The notes under the pieces are model-generated. The model was given only the letters and a program-made list of their open reading frames with translations, did not search any database and was not told the DNA's origin. Of a DNA stretch of 64,000 nt, positions 7,350 through 17,868 are shown piece after piece. The translations under genes and the position numbers were made by a program. The stretch's first letter is position 1. Each line of letters begins with the position of its first letter. Source of the stretch: Streptomyces sp. NBC_00448 (GTDB lineage Bacteria; Actinomycetota; Actinomycetes; Streptomycetales; Streptomycetaceae); contig NZ_CP107913.1 in NCBI RefSeq assembly GCF_036014115.1, positions 248,001-312,000 on the forward strand. The letters are read 5' to 3'.

Positions 7350-8990
7350 ATGAGCAGATGGCGCGGCAATCCCTGGGCGGTGCTGCTGACGCTCAGCCTG
7401 GGATTCTTCATGACACTGCTGGACCTGACGGCCGTCAACGTCGCCATCCCCAGCATGATCGGCGGCCTGCACGCGTCGCTGGACGAGGTGTTATGGGTGA
7501 TCAATGTCTACATTCTCGTCCTCGCCGCACTGCTGATCACGTTCGGCCGGCTGGGCGATGTGCGCGGGCCGCGCACGATGTTCATCGGGGGTGTCGCGCT
7601 GTTCACCGTGGCATCGGTGCTGTGCGGCCTGTCGCAGGGCCCGGCCCAGCTCATCGCCACCCGGGCCGTGCAGGGCCTGGGCGCGGCGGCGCTGATGCCG
7701 CAGACGATGACGATCATCATCGGCACGTTTCCGGCCGAGCGCCGGGGCGCCGCACTCGGCGTCTGGGGCGGAGTCGCGGGCGTGGCCACGATCGCCGGGC
7801 CCACCCTCGGCGGGTTCCTGGTGAGCACGGCCGGCTGGCGGTGGATCTTCTTCGTCAACGTCCCGATCGGCGCGATCGTCCTGGCGATGGCCGTCACGCT
7901 CGTGCCCGACATCCGGCACGGCAACCACCGAAAGCTGGACGTTGTGGGTGTCGTCCTCGCCGCGGCGACGCTGGTATGCCTGACCTTCGCGCTCACCGAG
8001 GGCCAGCGATACGACTGGAACGCCGGGATCTGGGCGCTGCTGGGCGCGGCTGCCCTGCTGCTGGTGCTGTTCCTGGTTCACCAGGGCAATCGGCAGCACG
8101 ACGAACCGCTGCTGCCCTTCGTGCTCTTCCGCGACCGCGACTACGCGGTCATGAGCTTCGTGTCCGCGACCGTCCAGGTCGGGATGCTCGGCCTGTTCCT
8201 GCCGGTGATGATCTATCTGCAGTCGGTGCTGGACTTCAGCCCCCTCACAGCCGGGCTCGTGATGGCGCCGGCGATGGTGGTGTCGGCGGTGCTGTCGCCG
8301 GTCGCGGGCCGGATGTCGGACCGGATCGGCGGCAAGTACGTCCTGATGACCGGTCTGACCCTGTTCGCGGCCGGCATGGCCTGGCTCACCTGGGTCACCG
8401 ATGTCGGCCGCGCGTGGTGGGAGTTCCAGCCCGCCCTGATCACGGCCGGGGTAGGCATCGGCTGCGTGTTCGGCCCGATGGTCACGGTCGCCATGTACAA
8501 CGTGGAGCCCACGATGGCCGGGGCGGCCTCCGGCGTGATGAACACGATCCGCCAGATCGGCACGGTGATCGGCAGCGCCGCGGTCGGCGCGGTACTGCAG
8601 AACCGCCTGGCCGCCTCGCTGCAGGACGAAGCGGCAAAGCGGGCGGCCGGCCTCCCGGCCGACGTCCGCGGCCCGTTCCTGGCCGACTTCCGCAACGCCG
8701 CCAAGAGAGGTCAGGAGGTCGGCGTCGGGCGGAACGGCACGGTGGTCCACCCGCCGCGGGGAACACCGCCAAGCCTGGCCCATCACATCGATCAGGTGGC
8801 GGCGTCCACATTCCAGCACGGGGTCGTCCACGCGATGCGACCGACCCTGGCACTGCCCATCATCGTGATCGCGGTCGGCGCCGTCTCATGCTCCTTGGTA
8901 CGACGCCGACCGGTCGGCAGCCCGCGCCCCGCACCGGAACCGGTGGACCTCGGCACCTCGGCCCCGACCCGCCAGGAGTTCCTGGGCTGA
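7350..8990 (+). CDS. DHA2/EmrB-QacA family MFS exporter, contains a TTA codon
   Basis: A 546-residue transporter with about 14 hydrophobic segments. Family signatures are LDLTAVNVAIPSM in helix 1, the motif A region GRLGDVRGPR after helix 2, and motif C GPTLGGFLVS in helix 5, typical of drug:proton antiporters. It probably exports a toxic or self-made small molecule across the cell membrane. Codon 48 is TTA (7491-7493), the rare leucine codon read by the bldA tRNA in Streptomyces, so expression may be limited to late growth. The start chosen is the ATG before SRWRGN; an in-frame ATG at 7293 gives 19 more, non-membrane residues. No partner regulator is adjacent. Confidence 0.88.
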   Translation: MSRWRGNPWAVLLTLSLGFFMTLLDLTAVNVAIPSMIGGLHASLDEVLWVINVYILVLAALLITFGRLGDVRGPRTMFIGGVALFTVASVLCGLSQGPAQLIATRAVQGLGAAALMPQTMTIIIGTFPAERRGAALGVWGGVAGVATIAGPTLGGFLVSTAGWRWIFFVNVPIGAIVLAMAVTLVPDIRHGNHRKLDVVGVVLAAATLVCLTFALTEGQRYDWNAGIWALLGAAALLLVLFLVHQGNRQHDEPLLPFVLFRDRDYAVMSFVSATVQVGMLGLFLPVMIYLQSVLDFSPLTAGLVMAPAMVVSAVLSPVAGRMSDRIGGKYVLMTGLTLFAAGMAWLTWVTDVGRAWWEFQPALITAGVGIGCVFGPMVTVAMYNVEPTMAGAASGVMNTIRQIGTVIGSAAVGAVLQNRLAASLQDEAAKRAAGLPADVRGPFLADFRNAAKRGQEVGVGRNGTVVHPPRGTPPSLAHHIDQVAASTFQHGVVHAMRPTLALPIIVIAVGAVSCSLVRRRPVGSPRPAPEPVDLGTSAPTRQEFLG

Positions 8991-9198
8991 GGCCGTCGTC
9001 GACCGTGGCCGCACGGTGGTCGGTCGCCCTTGCCGCCTTGGTGACGACAGCGTCCGGCGGCGGCCGGCCACCCTCCGGCCGGCGCGGTGCGGCGGCGGTA
9101 CCCGCCTGTCGGCTGTGCTGGGGTGCCGCCCCCGTCTCGACCCGTCCGGCCGCGATCTGCCGGCGCCGGCGCCGGCCTCTGACCAGCGCTCCGACGCA

Positions 9199-9244
9199 TG
9201 GTCGGCTCCGTAGTCCACCCCCGAGGGACTTCCGGAGCCGACCA
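9199..9244. terminator. Bidirectional terminator between convergent genes
   Basis: TGGTCGGCTCCG (9199-9210) pairs perfectly with CGGAGCCGACCA (9233-9244), and the stem extends inward through AGTCC/GGACT past a bulge. It ends one base before the stop codon of the minus-strand gene and lies about 210 bp after the exporter gene, so it can serve both. Confidence 0.75.
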
Positions 9245-9245
9245 C

Positions 9246-10052
9246 TCAGACCGTGTCCTCCGGGGCGGAGAGGGGGTCGATCCTCGGGTGGTCGGCCTCC
9301 GCGCGGGGGCGGGACGCGGCTTCATCGACCCGGGCGCGGGTGAACTTCCGGTAGAAGCGCTCGCCGTGGGCATCGGTGATGTCGACGACGACGGCGGTCC
9401 ACTCCTCGGCGGGCTCGTCAGGGACGAGCCCGAGCCGGTAGTGCGCCTCCCGGAGCACTTCCTCCGTCAGCCGGACGCCGGTGAGCCGCTCGGTCAGGGC
9501 GAGGACCGCCGCCTTGTCGTCGGTGCCGCCGCTCCTGCGGTCCTCGTCCCAGAGGTCGCAGCCGACCTCGCGCATCATCGGGAGGAGGGCGTCGGGGGTA
9601 CTGCCGCTTCTGAAGGTGGGCCCTTCGAAGGTGGTGCGCAGCTCCCCGTCCTCGTACCAGGAGAAGCCGTTGATGGGCTTGCCGCCGTTACGGGAGTGCT
9701 CCACGGCCCGGCTCCCCGCCGAGAGGGCCTTCATGAAGCGCGGCTGGATGCCCGTGCCGCCCCGTGCGAGTTCCCAGACGAGTGTCCAGTCGCCGTCCTC
9801 CCCCGGCACGGTGAACGCGCCCGCGAGGAAGGAGTTGTCCGAGTAGTCCAGTTGGTCGCACAGCTCGTCCTGGAGCTCGATCAACTCCGCGACCCCCGCG
9901 CACCTGCCCTGCGGCTCCGCGCCCATGACCCGCAGCGCCTCCTCCGGGGGCACGCCCCGCACCAGGGCCAGGCTGTAGCCGCACTCCAGCGCGTGGCCGA
10001 AGAGCGGGGAGGAACGTATCCAGGCGTAGTCCTGCGCGGTCACCGAAGTCAT
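9246..10052 (-). CDS. DUF6461-family hypothetical protein
   Basis: A 268-residue soluble protein with the pattern of the actinobacterial DUF6461 family: an opening helix with FGHALECGYSLALVRGVPPEEALRVMG, a central beta-rich part (WTLVWEL) and a mention-worthy long C-terminal extension. Its function is unknown. In Streptomyces such genes are scattered and often sit near regulators, and nothing in the neighbours here reveals a role. The ATG at 10052 is chosen by family length; an in-frame ATG 20 codons upstream (10112) is possible and neither has a strong ribosome binding site. Confidence 0.6.
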   Translation of the reverse strand: MTSVTAQDYAWIRSSPLFGHALECGYSLALVRGVPPEEALRVMGAEPQGRCAGVAELIELQDELCDQLDYSDNSFLAGAFTVPGEDGDWTLVWELARGGTGIQPRFMKALSAGSRAVEHSRNGGKPINGFSWYEDGELRTTFEGPTFRSGSTPDALLPMMREVGCDLWDEDRRSGGTDDKAAVLALTERLTGVRLTEEVLREAHYRLGLVPDEPAEEWTAVVVDITDAHGERFYRKFTRARVDEAASRPRAEADHPRIDPLSAPEDTV

Positions 10053-10155
10053 GGGCCGAGTCTGACCGCTGCCACCGACAGTGCGGTCCTCCCCGCCGAC
10101 GCGCGGCATCAAGATGCCCTGAAGCGACCGCCTTTGGCGCGGCGCCCTGCGCCGG

Positions 10156-11076
10156 TCAGTCCGCGTCGGGGCTCGCCGTGGCGGCTGCCTGCTGGAGTTC
10201 AGACAGGACCGGGCGGATCAGGGGGTGGTGCTCGGCGCCGCGCCGGACCGCGGCGAAGACACGGCGGGTGGCGGGGCTGCCGGCGACGGGGCGGATCACG
10301 ACGTCGGGCAGGTGCACCCCGCGCAGCGCGGAGCGCGGCACCAGCGCGACACCCGCGCCGACCCCGACCAGCGCGGCGACCGCGCGGAAGTCGTCGGACG
10401 AGTGCGCCACGCGGGGCTGGAAGCCCGCCAGCTCGCAGGCGAGGGTGACCACGTCGTGGCAGGGGTTGCCCGGGTAGGGGCTGATCCAGTACTCGTCCGC
10501 GAGATCCTCGACCCGGACCCGCTCGCAGTCGTCCAGCCGGTGGCCGCGCGGCAGGACCGCGTCGAAGGGCTCGGCGTACAGGGCCACCCGGGACAGCCGC
10601 TGGTCGTCGTCGCGCGGCGCACCGCGGTACTCGACCGCGACCGCGACATCCGCGTGCCCGTCCAGCACCATGGCCAGGCTCTCGTCGCCCTCGGCGTCGC
10701 GCACGCGGACCCGGATACCCGGGGACGACAGCGTCAGCGCGGCCATCGCCCGGGCCAGCACGGTGGTGATGCCTGTGGCGAAGGACACCACGGTCACGGT
10801 GCCGGCCGCCCCGCCCGCGTAGGCGGCCAGCTCGGCCTCGGCCCGCTCCAGCTGGGCCAGCACCGTGCTGCTGTGCGCGACCAGGATCTCCCCGGCGGCG
10901 GTCAGCCGGACCCCGCGGCCGTCGCGCACCAGCAGCTGGTGGCCTACCTCGGCCTCCAGTGCCGCGAGTTGCTGCGAGACCGCGGAGGGGGTCAGGTACA
11001 GCACGGCGGCCGCGGCGGTCACCGTACGGTGGTCCGCCACGGCCCGCAGGGTTCGCAGCCGGCGCGTATCGATCAC
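10156..11076 (-). CDS. LysR-family transcriptional regulator
   Basis: A 306-residue LysR regulator. The N-terminal winged helix reads LRTLRAVADHRTVTAAAAVLYLTPSAVSQQLAALE, followed by the linker helix and a periplasmic-binding-like effector domain from about residue 90. It starts with GTG only 4 bp after the kbl stop and lies on the same strand, so it is co-transcribed with tdh and kbl. That is unusual, because LysR genes are mostly divergent from their targets. Control of threonine breakdown is a reasonable guess. It may equally control distant genes. Confidence 0.85.
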   Translation of the reverse strand: MIDTRRLRTLRAVADHRTVTAAAAVLYLTPSAVSQQLAALEAEVGHQLLVRDGRGVRLTAAGEILVAHSSTVLAQLERAEAELAAYAGGAAGTVTVVSFATGITTVLARAMAALTLSSPGIRVRVRDAEGDESLAMVLDGHADVAVAVEYRGAPRDDDQRLSRVALYAEPFDAVLPRGHRLDDCERVRVEDLADEYWISPYPGNPCHDVVTLACELAGFQPRVAHSSDDFRAVAALVGVGAGVALVPRSALRGVHLPDVVIRPVAGSPATRRVFAAVRRGAEHHPLIRPVLSELQQAAATASPDAD

Positions 11077-11080
11077 CTGG

Positions 11081-12292
<1,212 letters not shown>

Positions 12293-12425
12293 CGGGGGGG
12301 TCTCCTTGAAGCGAGGGGCGGGAGCCGGGGGCGAGAGGTGGGTGCGGGCGCGGGTCGCGAGGACCGGGCGCGGGTGCGGGTATCGCGGGCGGCGACGGCG
12401 GTGCGGGACGTACGGCCTGGGCGTT

Positions 12426-13454
12426 TCAGGCGGTCCAGTCGAGGATGACCTTGCCGCAGCGCCCGCTCGCAGCCTCGTCGAACGCCTCGTCGAAGTCCTG
12501 GTACGAGTAGCGGCCGGTGATCACCGGGCTGAGGTCGAGACCCCCTTCGAGCAGCACCGACATGGCGTACCAGGTCTCGTACATCTCCCGCCCGTAGATC
12601 CCCTTGAGCGTGATCATCGACGTGACGATCCGGGCGAAGTCGACGGCGAACTCCTCGGCCGGCAGGCCGAGCAGGGCGATCTTCCCGCCGTGGGTCATGT
12701 TCGCCACCATGCTGCGCAGTGCCTCGGGGCGGCCGGACATCTCCAGGCCGACGTCGAAGCCCTCGCGCAGCCCCAGCGCGCGCTGGCCCTCCTCGATCGT
12801 GGAGGTGCGCACGTCCACCGCGAGGCTCACCCCGACCCGCTCCGCCAGCTCCAGCCGGAACGGGCTGACGTCGGTGATCACCACGTTGCGGGCGCCCGCG
12901 TGCCGGGCGACCGCCGCCGCCATGATCCCGATCGGGCCGGCCCCGGTGATCAGCACGTCCTCGCCGACCAGCGGGAACGACAACGCGGTGTGCACGGCGT
13001 TGCCGAACGGGTCGAAGATCGCGGCGACGTCCGGGTCCACCGGCACCCGGTGCACCCACACGTTGGCGGCCGGCAGCGTCACGTACTCGGCGAACGCGCC
13101 GTCCCGGCCGATGCCCAGGCCGACGGTGCTGCGGCACAGGTGCCGGCGTCCGGCCAGGCAGTTGCGGCAGGTGCCGCAGACCAGGTGCCCCTCACCACTG
13201 ACCCGGTCGCCCGCGGCGATGCCGGTCACGCCGGGCGCGACCTCGACGACGTCGCCGACGAACTCGTGGCCCAGCACCAGCGGGGTGCGGATCGCCTGCT
13301 GCGCCCATCCGTCGTACGCCCGGATGTGCAGGTCGGTGCCGCAGATGCCGGTGCGCAGCACCTTGATCAGGACCTCGCCCGGGCCGAGGGCGGGCTCGGG
13401 CACGTCCGTGAGCCACAGGCCGGGCTCCGCCTTCGCTTTCACAAGTGCCTTCAC
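12426..13454 (-). CDS. tdh: L-threonine 3-dehydrogenase
   Basis: A 342-residue zinc-dependent medium-chain dehydrogenase that oxidises L-threonine to 2-amino-3-oxobutyrate with NAD. Catalytic zinc ligands lie in [10 protein letters not shown] and LGHEFVGDV, the structural zinc site is [15 protein letters not shown], and the NAD-binding loop is GAGPIGIM. The length and the adjacent kbl gene make Tdh the clear assignment. The GTG start has AGGAGAG 8 bp upstream. Its promoter must lie in the 436-bp divergent gap shared with the ROK fusion gene. Confidence 0.93.
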   Translation of the reverse strand: MKALVKAKAEPGLWLTDVPEPALGPGEVLIKVLRTGICGTDLHIRAYDGWAQQAIRTPLVLGHEFVGDVVEVAPGVTGIAAGDRVSGEGHLVCGTCRNCLAGRRHLCRSTVGLGIGRDGAFAEYVTLPAANVWVHRVPVDPDVAAIFDPFGNAVHTALSFPLVGEDVLITGAGPIGIMAAAVARHAGARNVVITDVSPFRLELAERVGVSLAVDVRTSTIEEGQRALGLREGFDVGLEMSGRPEALRSMVANMTHGGKIALLGLPAEEFAVDFARIVTSMITLKGIYGREMYETWYAMSVLLEGGLDLSPVITGRYSYQDFDEAFDEAASGRCGKVILDWTA

Positions 13455-13890
13455 CGGCGGACTCTCCTGTGCTGGGTGGGATCACCGCGACGTGACCGCC
13501 GTGGCGATCCCACCTTTCCGCCCCGTGCCGCGCCGGGTCCATCGAGGGTTTCTTAAGCCCCACCCAAGCTGGGCTTCATGATCGTGCCGGCCGATCAAAA
13601 TACGGACGATTCGGCTGAAATCCCGCAGAGCCATCCGCGTCTCACCCGGGGGCGAAAACGAGAGGGAATCTACTTCTCAAAACGCCCATAGATTCGTATG
13701 TCCGATGATTCATTGCATCACCCAACAAGGGCACCCACGCGAGCCCTACAGAGGGCGTCCACATGTCGGACAGGGTCTTGACCTGCCGAAAGACTGGCCC
13801 GAATCTCTTGCGCAACAGCCTTCTTAACCAATATGAAAGCTGCTGTGAAACCCGAGTGTCGGGCAGCCGGCGAAGGCAAGGACGAGAAAA
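13455..13890. promoter_or_regulatory. Divergent control region, tdh versus ROK-fusion operon
   Basis: The 436-bp gap is clearly less GC-rich than the surrounding genes, especially 13590-13850, as expected for promoters. A TTGACC at about 13779 and the stretch TTCTTAACCAATATGAAAG near 13820-13840 are candidate plus-strand promoter parts, but no pair has a convincing spacing. I found no perfect long palindrome. No gene is evident. Confidence 0.45.
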
Positions 13891-16026
13891 GTGGCGAATT
13901 CGGACGGCAAGCGCACGATCGGCTCGCGTGCGCTCTGTATTGCCGCGATCCGGGATCTGGGCCGGGCGACCATCGCCGAGATCGCCGCCCGCGCGCGCCT
14001 CTCCAGGCCGACGGTGGAGGCCGCTCTGGCGGACCTCACCTCCGACGGCCTCGTCGAGGCCGAGGCGGACCAGGTCCAGCACGGTGAGACGGGTGGCCGT
14101 CCCGCCAGGCAATCGAGGTTCCGCGCCGAGACGGGCGTCGTGGTCGGCGTCGATCTGAGCGCCTCCGAGATGCACGTCCTGCTCACCGACCTGGCGGGCC
14201 GCACCCTCGCGATGGGTTCGTCGGGCCAGCCCACTTGCAGCGACGCGCGGCCCGATCCGAGCCGGGTGGTCTCCGTCGTCGACGACGCCCTCGGTCGGGC
14301 CGGCTTCACCCGGGCCGATCTGCGGGCTGTCGGTATCGGCACCGCGGGGCTGGTGACGCCGAGCGGCGAGGCTCTGACGTCGCCGGTCAGGTCCTGGAAC
14401 GGCACCAACCTCCAGGACCGGTTCACGGCGCTGCTGGGCGTCCCCGTGATCGTCGACAACGACCTGTCGCTCGCCGCTGCGGCCGAGTCGCGGTTCGGTG
14501 CCCTGGAGGGCGCCGGTACCGGCGTCTACGCGCTCACCTGGCACCATGTCTCGGCTCGGATAACGGTCGACGGCACGGTGCTTCGCGGGCGCCACAACAG
14601 CGCCGGCGAGGTCGGCCTGCTCCGGTCGTTCAGCGACATCGAGTTTCCCATCGGGCCGCTGAACGAGGCCGTGTCCCAGATCGCGCGGCCGCTCGAGCGG
14701 TTGCTCGCGGACCCCACGGACGCGGAAGGCCGCAGGACGCAGCAGGCGCTGGTGTCCGCCATGACCCCGGCCATCGGTGCGCTCGTGCTCGCCGTCGACC
14801 CCGACGTGGTCGTGCTGGGGGGCGAACTCGCTCGTTTCGGGGACCTGATCGCCTCGGACCTGGCCACCGCGGTGGGCGAGTTCACCGACGGCGCGGGCGA
14901 GCTCGACGTCGTGATCACCCCGACCTCTCTCGGCCGGCACGGGGTGTGCGTCGGCGCCGTTCACCGGGCCTTCGAGAACTTCTCCGGTGCGATCTACGGC
15001 ACCGAGGAAGTGGCGCCGCCGCGGGTGGACCCCGACCTCAGCTCCGGCGCCGGGCTCCCCGTGAGCCATCCGCGGATCGCCTTGCTGGACGGCGGCGGGG
15101 CGCTGGGCGAAGCGGTCAGGGCGTCACCGCTGGCGAGTGGAGTCCGCGGTTACGCCGAGGTGTCCGAGGTGATGGCACTCGGCATCGCACCGGAGCACGT
15201 GTTCGTCGATCTGCCCGGCCCGGAGCGGGTCGAGGCGGCGAAGGCCGTGTTGGAGCGCGGGATCGCCGTCACGCTCGCGGCGCCGCCGGCCGACTCGCCG
15301 GCCGCGCTGGACGAACTGCTGGAGGTGGCCAGGCGGACCGGCGCACCGGTGCGCGTCGACCACGCGCCGCGCAGATCTCCGGCTGTCCGTACGCTCCAGC
15401 GCTGCATCGCCGACGGCCTCGTCGGGGACGTCAGCGCCATCTGGTGCCGGCATCTCACCGAGACCGATGTCCAGGTGACGGACGATCAGCTCGCTCTCGA
15501 CATCGACGTCATCCACTGGCTGTCGAGTGGCACGACCGAGCACTGCAGCGCCGTCGCGTCCCTCCCGCACCCTTCCCAGGCCACCGGTCACGAACCGCGG
15601 CTCTCGATGATCGCGTTCGTGCTGGACAACGGTGTGTCGGCCGGCTACATGCGCGGGTGGGGCGCGGGTCCCGATCGGCGCTTCTACACCGTCGTCGGGA
15701 CGACCGGCCGCCTGGAGAGCGACGGCGACCAGGTCTGGCTCACCGCAACGGCAGCGGAGGCCGGACAGCGGACAGCGGACCCGACCGGGGCCCGCGCCGA
15801 CCCGTCCGCCCCGCTGCCCCCGCCGCCGCCCGAAGACCCGCTGGACGTACGGGCGGTGACGCCCGACCCCGCCCGCTCGGTCCGGGAGGCGCGCGAGGCG
15901 ATGGCAACGGTGCACGCGATCCGGCTCTCGCTTCTGCGTGAGGGCGAGCGCTGCCGCGTCGAGCCGCCCCACGCGGATCTCGTCACTTACTTCACCAGCA
16001 CGAACCAGGAGGAACCTCAGTGCTGA
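13891..16026 (+). CDS. ROK-family regulator fused to a degenerate Gfo/Idh/MocA domain
   Basis: A 711-residue fusion. Residues 10-70 are a winged helix-turn-helix (ATIAEIAARARLSRPTVEAAL). Residues 80-370 are a ROK domain (VVGVDLSASEMHVLL, VGIGTAGLV, VDNDLSLAAAAESRFG) lacking the ROK zinc cysteines. From about 393 it resembles the Gfo/Idh/MocA oxidoreductase encoded at the end of the operon: AIWCRHLTETD (516), DIDVIHWLSSG (537), YTVVGTTGRLES. The catalytic EKP lysine is absent (LAAPPAD instead) and the GAH histidine is replaced (QLALDID), so the domain looks inactive and may sense the sugar or cofactor. GTG follows AAGGACGAG. The stop overlaps the permease gene, making it the first gene of the importer operon. 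Confidence 0.85.
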   Translation: MANSDGKRTIGSRALCIAAIRDLGRATIAEIAARARLSRPTVEAALADLTSDGLVEAEADQVQHGETGGRPARQSRFRAETGVVVGVDLSASEMHVLLTDLAGRTLAMGSSGQPTCSDARPDPSRVVSVVDDALGRAGFTRADLRAVGIGTAGLVTPSGEALTSPVRSWNGTNLQDRFTALLGVPVIVDNDLSLAAAAESRFGALEGAGTGVYALTWHHVSARITVDGTVLRGRHNSAGEVGLLRSFSDIEFPIGPLNEAVSQIARPLERLLADPTDAEGRRTQQALVSAMTPAIGALVLAVDPDVVVLGGELARFGDLIASDLATAVGEFTDGAGELDVVITPTSLGRHGVCVGAVHRAFENFSGAIYGTEEVAPPRVDPDLSSGAGLPVSHPRIALLDGGGALGEAVRASPLASGVRGYAEVSEVMALGIAPEHVFVDLPGPERVEAAKAVLERGIAVTLAAPPADSPAALDELLEVARRTGAPVRVDHAPRRSPAVRTLQRCIADGLVGDVSAIWCRHLTETDVQVTDDQLALDIDVIHWLSSGTTEHCSAVASLPHPSQATGHEPRLSMIAFVLDNGVSAGYMRGWGAGPDRRFYTVVGTTGRLESDGDQVWLTATAAEAGQRTADPTGARADPSAPLPPPPPEDPLDVRAVTPDPARSVREAREAMATVHAIRLSLLREGERCRVEPPHADLVTYFTSTNQEEPQC

Positions 16027-16949
16027 GGTACACGATCACGCGAGTGCTGTACATGATCCCGACCGTCATCGGTTCGACGCTCCTGATCTATCTGCTGGTC
16101 TTCCTGGTACCCGGTGACCCGGTGCTGGCGCTGGCCGGCGGCAACAAGCGGCTCTCGCCGTCGAGCATCGCCGCGATCCGCAAGCAGTACAACCTGGACG
16201 ACCCCTTCTTCGTGCAGTACGGGAAGTACCTCGACCACGTGCTGCACGGCAATTTCGGATACGACTTCAACGACAACTCGGTCACCACGCTGATCAAGAC
16301 CGCCTTCCCCTACACCTTGGCGCTCGCGCTGTCGGCCTTCGTGTTGAAGATCGTCATCGGTGTGCTGCTGGGGGTCTGGGCCGGGCTGCGCAAGGACGGC
16401 ATGCCCGAGAAGTTCAACCTGTTCTTCACGGTCGTCTTCCTCGCCGTGCCGGGTTTCCTCGTCGCCTACTTCTCCCAGTACCTGATCGGTATCAAGGGGC
16501 ACCTGCTGCCGATAGCCGGCGTCCAGGCCGGCTACCCGAAGGCGTTCATCATGCCGGCCCTGGTACTGGCGCTGGAGACCGCGGCACCGCTGGCGAGACT
16601 GACCCGGACCAGCCTGGTCGACGTCCTGAAGGCGGACTACATCACGACGGCGCGGGCCAAGGGCGCCTCACCCGGCCGGGTGATCTGGCTACACGCCCTA
16701 CGGAACGCGTTCCTGCCGGTGGTGACCTACCTCGGGCTGAGCCTGGCCAGCCTGCTGGGCGGTTCGGTGCTGATCGAGTCCATCTTCAACCTGCCCGGTC
16801 TCGGCGGCACCCTCGCCACCGCGATCTCCCAGCAGCAGGGGCCGGTCGTCGTCGGCGTCTCGGTGTTCCTGCTGCTCTTCTACCTGGTCACCGCCCTGGT
16901 GGTCGACCTGCTCTATCCGATCATCGACCCGAGGGTCCGCCATGTCTGA
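16020..16949 (+). CDS. DppB/OppB-type ABC transporter permease
   Basis: A 309-residue inner-membrane permease with six hydrophobic helices. The cytoplasmic EAA loop is DYITTARAKGASPGRVIWLH followed by RNAFLPVVTYLG, typical of the first permease of nickel/peptide/opine (PepT) importers. The GTG start overlaps the stop of the ROK-fusion gene by seven bases, and its own stop overlaps the second permease by eight, so the genes are translationally coupled. PepT-class importers carry peptides but also oligosaccharides. The sugar-type regulator and dehydrogenase in this operon favour a sugar derivative here. Confidence 0.92.
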   Translation: MLRYTITRVLYMIPTVIGSTLLIYLLVFLVPGDPVLALAGGNKRLSPSSIAAIRKQYNLDDPFFVQYGKYLDHVLHGNFGYDFNDNSVTTLIKTAFPYTLALALSAFVLKIVIGVLLGVWAGLRKDGMPEKFNLFFTVVFLAVPGFLVAYFSQYLIGIKGHLLPIAGVQAGYPKAFIMPALVLALETAAPLARLTRTSLVDVLKADYITTARAKGASPGRVIWLHALRNAFLPVVTYLGLSLASLLGGSVLIESIFNLPGLGGTLATAISQQQGPVVVGVSVFLLLFYLVTALVVDLLYPIIDPRVRHV

Positions 16950-17868
16950 TGCCATCGAGGCTCTGGTCGCGACCGGAGCCGAACCCGAGCCGTCCGCTCC
17001 ACCGCAGCGCGGCGGGAAGCGCCCCGGGCTGGTGACGCAGGGGCTGCTCCGCACCCGCCGGCAGCCGTTCTTCATCCTGTCCGTGCTCATCATCGCGCTG
17101 GTCGCGGCGATGGCCGCCGTACCAGGGCTGTTCACCCACACCGACCCGCGGGACTGCTCCCTCGTCGACTCCCGGCTGGGCCCCCGATCCGGGCATCCGT
17201 TCGGCTATGACATGCAGGGCTGCGACTACTTCTCCAACGTCGTCCACGGAGCGCGGATCTCCCTGGAGGTCGGCCTGCTGGTGGCGATCTTCACGTTCTT
17301 CATCGCGATGATCGCCGGTTCGCTGGCGGGGTACTTCGGCGGCGCCGTGGACACCGTCATCTCCCGCACCGCCGACATCGTCCTGGGGGTGCCGGTCGGG
17401 ATCGCCAGCCTGGTGATCCTCTACCAGTTCAAGTCGCGGACCGTGTGGACCATCGTCTTCGTGCTGGTGCTCTTCAGCTGGGCCGGAACGATGCGGTACC
17501 TGCGCGGTTCGGTGCTCCAGATCAAGCAGTTGGAGTACGTCCAGGCCGCCCGCGTGCTGGGCGTCCGGCACTGGGGAATCCTGCGCCGGCACGTCATCCC
17601 CAACGCGATCACTCCCCTGGTCGTGATGTCGACCCTCAGCGTCGGCGCCGCCATGACGGCCGAGGCGGGCTTCTCCATCCTCGGTGTCGGCATCAAGCTG
17701 CCGGCGTTCTCCTGGGGTGTCCAGATCGCGGCGGCCAGTACGGACGGCAACTGGCAGGTCGCCCCGCACCTGATGTTCTTCCCGGCCGGAATGCTCGGCC
17801 TGACCACGCTCGCCTTCGTCGTGTTGGGCGAGAACCTGCGTGACGTGCTCGATCCCAGGGGGCGTTGA
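16942..17868 (+). CDS. DppC/OppC-type ABC transporter permease
   Basis: A 308-residue second permease. It begins with a hydrophilic stretch, then the first helix (FFILSVLIIALVAAMAAVPG) and the usual extracellular loop containing HPFGYDMQGCDYFSNVV, which matches the DppC HPLGTDxxGRD-type element. The EAA loop is EYVQAARVLGVRHWGILRRH followed by VIPNAITPLVV. Its ATG lies inside the end of the first permease gene and its stop forms TTGATG with the first ATPase start. It forms the membrane channel with the preceding permease. Confidence 0.92.
   Translation: MSDAIEALVATGAEPEPSAPPQRGGKRPGLVTQGLLRTRRQPFFILSVLIIALVAAMAAVPGLFTHTDPRDCSLVDSRLGPRSGHPFGYDMQGCDYFSNVVHGARISLEVGLLVAIFTFFIAMIAGSLAGYFGGAVDTVISRTADIVLGVPVGIASLVILYQFKSRTVWTIVFVLVLFSWAGTMRYLRGSVLQIKQLEYVQAARVLGVRHWGILRRHVIPNAITPLVVMSTLSVGAAMTAEAGFSILGVGIKLPAFSWGVQIAAASTDGNWQVAPHLMFFPAGMLGLTTLAFVVLGENLRDVLDPRGR

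Noticed and set aside
13455..13890. Palindromic ROK operator upstream of the fusion gene
   Set aside because: Several short symmetric words occur, but none is long or well placed enough to be called an operator.
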